The notes beneath the pieces are model-generated. The model ran no database searches. It saw only the letters and a list, made by a program, of their open reading frames with translations, and was not told the origin of the DNA. DNA of 64,000 nucleotides, taken from the NCBI GenBank assembly GCA_963800285.1, contig CAWDAL010000013.1:248001-312000 (forward strand), given 5' to 3'. Of the stretch, positions 61,646 to 64,000 are shown one piece after another; the first letter of the stretch is position 1, and each line of letters begins with the position of its first letter. The DNA is from DASUPK01 sp963800285 (lineage in GTDB: Bacteria; Actinomycetota; Thermoleophilia; Solirubrobacterales; 70-9). The position numbers were made by a program, and so were the translations under genes.

Positions 61646-62062
61646 TCAGTCGTGGAGCGACGGCGCGTACGAAACGCCCACGATCAATCCCTCGCTCGAC
61701 AGAAGCCGAGCCACGGTCTGGCCCCACGGCTCCTGGCGCGCGGGGTGCAGCAGCTCAAAGCCTGCTCGTTCGAGCTCCTCGCCAGCCGCCGCCACCGCGT
61801 CGGCGTCCTCGACCTCGAACTCGACGCTGGCCTGCGGAACGGTCAGCTCGGCGGGCCACGATGGTGTCCCGAAGCACGCCTCCGCAGCCTGGGATAGCGG
61901 CCAGACGCCGAAGTGCTTGCTGCCGGCGATTTCCTCGCTGTGCCAGTACTCCCCGTCCTCGCCGGCCGCGAGCGGGAGGCCGAGAGCCTCGACATAGAGC
62001 TCGCGGCTCTTCGGCGGGTCGGGCGCGATCATGGCGAAGCCCGCGATGAAGAGGATGTTCAT
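61646..62062 (-). CDS. VOC-family protein
   Basis: 138 residues. Two beta-alpha-beta modules of the glyoxalase fold: FAMIAPDPPKSRELYVEALG in the first and ASVEFEVEDADAVAAAGEEL, LLHPARQEPWGQTVARLLSS in the second, where the Q-E-P-W-G-Q-T stretch is typical. The metal ligands are incomplete, so it may be a binding rather than catalytic member. The ATG at 62062 starts directly with the first strand. Single gene. Confidence 0.8.
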   Translation of the reverse strand: MNILFIAGFAMIAPDPPKSRELYVEALGLPLAAGEDGEYWHSEEIAGSKHFGVWPLSQAAEACFGTPSWPAELTVPQASVEFEVEDADAVAAAGEELERAGFELLHPARQEPWGQTVARLLSSEGLIVGVSYAPSLHD

Positions 62063-62134
62063 GGCCGTTTACCGTACGTGACAGCGGCGGAGGCGGCTTG
62101 AAGATTTCGGACACGGGAGACTCGGACTGCGGTC

Positions 62135-62698
62135 TCAGTCCGACTCATCGCGGGCGCGCCCGTAGCGCTCGTAGATCACGCGCGAGCCGAACGTCCGTGT
62201 CTCGATCAGTTCCAGCGGGACGTCTTCGGTGACCGCCGGCAGGAACGGCGTGCCGCCACCGACGACGACCGGACAGCGGAACATGCTCAGCTCCTCGACG
62301 AGGCCGAGCTCGATCGCCGCGGCGGCCAGGCCGGCGCCGCCGATCCCGACATCCTTGTCGGTCGCGTCGAGCGCCGCAGCGGCCTCCTCCGCAAGCGACG
62401 CCTCGGCAAGCCGCGCGTTGCCCTGGACGCCGTCGAGCGTGCGGCTGAAGACGATCTTCGGGATCGTGCACCAGGCGTCGGCGAACGCGGCGTCGAGCTC
62501 GCTGTCGCGCATCGACGGATCCGTCTCCCACACCAGCATCGTCTCGTAGAGCCTGCGGCCGCACAGATAGCCGCCGAGCTCACGTACCTGCGCGAGGTGG
62601 AAACGAAACTGCTCCTCGCTGGGAACCGTCCACCCGAACGCGCCCTCGCGGTCGGCGATGAAGCCATCCACGGAGACGCTCATCGAGTAGATCAGCAT
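62135..62698 (-). CDS. Dihydrofolate reductase-like (RibD C-domain) protein
   Basis: 187 residues of the RibD-C/DHFR fold: MLIYSMSVSVDGFIADREGA at the start, then LGGYLCGRRLYETMLVWE, PKIVFSRTLDGVQGNARLA, IGGAGLAAAAIELGLVEELS and VVVGGGTPFLP. The motif set places it in the large family of reductases of unknown substrate that occur next to other small enzymes in actinobacteria. It lacks the deaminase half of RibD. A 43-base gap separates it from the enoyl-CoA hydratase gene. Confidence 0.85.
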   Translation of the reverse strand: MLIYSMSVSVDGFIADREGAFGWTVPSEEQFRFHLAQVRELGGYLCGRRLYETMLVWETDPSMRDSELDAAFADAWCTIPKIVFSRTLDGVQGNARLAEASLAEEAAAALDATDKDVGIGGAGLAAAAIELGLVEELSMFRCPVVVGGGTPFLPAVTEDVPLELIETRTFGSRVIYERYGRARDESD

Positions 62699-62741
62699 GG
62701 CTTCGAGCTCGTCGTACCGGAGCGACCGACGAGTAACAGGC

Positions 62742-63509
62742 CTAGCGCCCGCGCCAGTTTGGCGCTCGCTTCTCGCTGAACGCGGTCGCGCCCTCGATCG
62801 CGTCCTCCGAGGTGAAGACCGGGGCGACGATCTCGCCCTGCTTGGCCCAGAAGGTCTCGTCGTCCCATGAGCCCTGCTGGTTGAGGATCGTCTTCGAGGC
62901 CGCGGTGGCGAGCGGGGCGTTCGCTGCGACCTCGGCCGCCAGCTCCAGCGCGACGTCGAGGGCCTTGCCGGGGTCGGCGACGCGGTTGACCAGGCCGAGC
63001 TCCGCGCCGCGTTCGGCGGTGATCGTCTCTCCGGTGAGCGCCAGCTCCATCGCGATCGCCGCGGGCAGGCGCCGGGGCAACTGGCGGAGCGCGCCGCCCG
63101 CAGCGACGAGGCCGCGCTTCGCCTCGGGGATGCCCAGCTTCGCGCCCCTGGCCGCGACGATCAGATCGCAAGCGAGGGCAATCTCGAGCCCGCCCGCCAC
63201 CGCGAACCCCTCGATGGCTGCGATCAGCGGCTTGGCGGCCGGCTTCTGCACGATGCCGGCGAAGCCGCGGTCGCCGGCCCAGGGCCGCTCGCCGGTCGCG
63301 AAGGCCTTCAGGTCCATTCCCGAGCTGAAGCCCTTGCCCTCGCCGGCGATCACGCCGACGCTGAGCTCGTCAGCCGAGTCGAGCTCGTCGAGGGCGGCGG
63401 CCATCGCCTCGGCCATCGCGAGATTGACGGCGTTCCGGGCATCGGGCCGGTTCAGGGTGATCAGCAGGACGCGGTTGCGGCGTTCGGTGAGAAGCGGCTG
63501 CTCGTTCAT
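62742..63509 (-). CDS. Enoyl-CoA hydratase/isomerase (crotonase family)
   Basis: 255 residues. Oxyanion-hole motifs AGEGKGFSSGMDLKAFATGE and IAAIEGFAVAGGLEIALACD are intact. The catalytic Glu pair of hydratases is only partly visible: the second Glu position is in KLGIPEAKRGLVAAGGALRQ, and the first is replaced by Ala/Gly-type residues near LEIALA, so an isomerase or thioesterase-type activity is possible. The family acts on acyl-CoA in fatty acid or amino acid breakdown. No other beta-oxidation gene lies near. Confidence 0.85.
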   Translation of the reverse strand: MNEQPLLTERRNRVLLITLNRPDARNAVNLAMAEAMAAALDELDSADELSVGVIAGEGKGFSSGMDLKAFATGERPWAGDRGFAGIVQKPAAKPLIAAIEGFAVAGGLEIALACDLIVAARGAKLGIPEAKRGLVAAGGALRQLPRRLPAAIAMELALTGETITAERGAELGLVNRVADPGKALDVALELAAEVAANAPLATAASKTILNQQGSWDDETFWAKQGEIVAPVFTSEDAIEGATAFSEKRAPNWRGR

Positions 63510-63544
63510 GGAGCGGCACCTTACAATCGCGCGTCAGCAGGAGC

Positions 63545-63617
63545 GCCCAGGTAGCTCAGCTGGTAGAGCACTTCACTCGTAATGAAGAGGTCACCGGTTC
63601 GATCCCGGTCCTGGGCT
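63545..63617 (+). tRNA. tRNA-Thr (anticodon CGT)
   Basis: A full cloverleaf: acceptor GCCCAGG (63545-63551) pairs with CCTGGGC (63610-63616), D-arm GCTC...GAGC, anticodon stem CTTCA/TGAAG around CTCGTAA with anticodon CGT at 63578-63580, and T-arm ACCGG-TTCGATC-CCGGT. The discriminator is T at 63617, and CCA is not encoded. It reads ACG codons. Confidence 0.95.
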
Positions 63618-63673
63618 TCGCCTCGCGTCCGAAGGCGCGCCAGTAGGCTCTCCGTGGAGAGGAGAGGTTGCAG

Positions 63674-64000
63674 GTGAGAGGGAGCTCGAAGCTGACAGTG
63701 GCGGTCGTCGCGGCGATCTGCCTCGGCGCGCTGGCCTTCGCTCTGCCGGGTGGCGCCGGAGCCGCGAAGGGCAAGGGCAAGCGCGTCGTCCTGCTCGGCA
63801 CGAGCCAGACGAAGCTGCTGAAGCACGGCCTGCGGGTTCGCCTTCCCGCCAAGCACCGGAAGGGACTGAAGGTCAGGGCGACGTCGAGCACCTTCGACGA
63901 CCCGGCCCCGGTTCGGCTGACGAAGGTCGGACACGCGCGCAAGCACAAGCGAGTGGTGCGGCTCCCACTCACGAAGGCCGCAAGGGCCGCGGTGGCGAGC
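63674..64000 (+). CDS. Secreted hypothetical protein, N-terminal part only
   Basis: Cut by the window end. GTG at 63674 is preceded by GGAGAGG at 6 bases, a good site; a TTG two codons earlier is in frame but too near the ribosome site. A signal peptide (TVAVVAAICLGALAFALPGGAGA) is followed by a basic domain (KGKGKRVVLLGTSQTKLLKHGLRVRL, shown in part) that looks like the beta-sandwich repeats of extracytoplasmic actinobacterial proteins. No known motif. Confidence 0.7.
   Translation, partial: MRGSSKLTVAVVAAICLGALAFALPGGAGAAKGKGKRVVLLGTSQTKLLKHGLRVRLPAKHRKGLKVRATSSTFDDPAPVRLTKVGHARKHKRVVRLPLTKAARAAVAS

Noticed and set aside
63545..63617. tRNA-Thr as an attachment site of an integrated element
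   Set aside because: No integrase, no direct repeat of the tRNA 3' end and no phage or plasmid gene was seen in the window.

Overview
The window reads as a piece of chromosome from a very GC-rich actinobacterium, most likely of the class Thermoleophilia (Solirubrobacterales/Gaiellales relatives). This is inferred from gene content, not from a marker tree: a B12-dependent class II ribonucleotide reductase with NrdR, a possibly F420-type deazaflavin oxidoreductase, an acyl-CoA-carboxylase-linked type II fatty acid operon, small secreted proteins of types I associate with that class, and an ECF sigma factor fused to a membrane segment. One tRNA gene (Thr, CGT) is present. No rRNA, CRISPR array, transposase, integrase or phage gene was seen.

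Layout. 1-6.5 kb: a VOC fragment, UDP-glucuronate decarboxylase, a secreted protein, the sigma fusion, two secreted-protein genes each broken by one base, and a Ca2+/H+ antiporter. 6.5-12.1 kb: a broken GGDEF/HD-GYP gene, then a CsoR-controlled metal cluster (operator 8565-8581) with a YHS-tagged permease, DUF4396, a methyltransferase, a SHOCT protein and a cyclase-YHS fusion. 12.2-19.8 kb: DUF4389, PhzF, a MerR/MFS pair with its likely operator, and a tightly packed run of aminotransferase, amine oxidase and metallo-hydrolase. 19.8-23.8 kb: two facing GGDEF proteins, an isochorismatase-like hydrolase, a lipoprotein and a deazaflavin-type oxidoreductase. 23.8-27.2 kb: nrdJ-nrdR with an NrdR box. 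27.2-35.7 kb: a 50-bp dyad, two MFS exporters flanking an XRE regulator, a hemolysin III protein, an ABC-2 exporter, an HxlR regulator and a methyltransferase, with three copies of an ~87-bp repeat. 35.9-45.5 kb: siroheme-type dehydrogenase, secreted GH31 glucosidase, epimerase, archaeal-looking topA, a histone-H1-like membrane protein with a tiny acidic partner, tmk and holB. 45.6-52 kb: two two-component systems, a deletion scar joining two decapitated genes, a cupin and an uncharacterised protein. 52.1-59.2 kb: fabD-fabH-fabG-acpP-fabF-carboxyltransferase-maoC-fabI. 59.3-64 kb: a Kelch protein made of near-identical 144-bp repeats, small enzymes, the tRNA and a truncated secreted protein.

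Genes that appear to act together: CsoR with the YHS cluster (copper or related metal); MerR with its exporter; the amine-degradation run; nrdR with nrdJ; tmk with holB in replication; and the eight-gene fatty acid synthase operon.

Caution: at least four genes (3443, 5011, 6554, 19788) need a one-base correction to be intact, and the response regulator at 47341 probably does too. Where the base can be localised the sites are in G/C runs or GC repeats, which points to sequence error or draft quality as much as to decay. Intergenic stretches never exceed about 300 bases; the two longest (27114-27400, which holds two regulatory dyads, and 60768-61053, in which I see nothing) are just below that.
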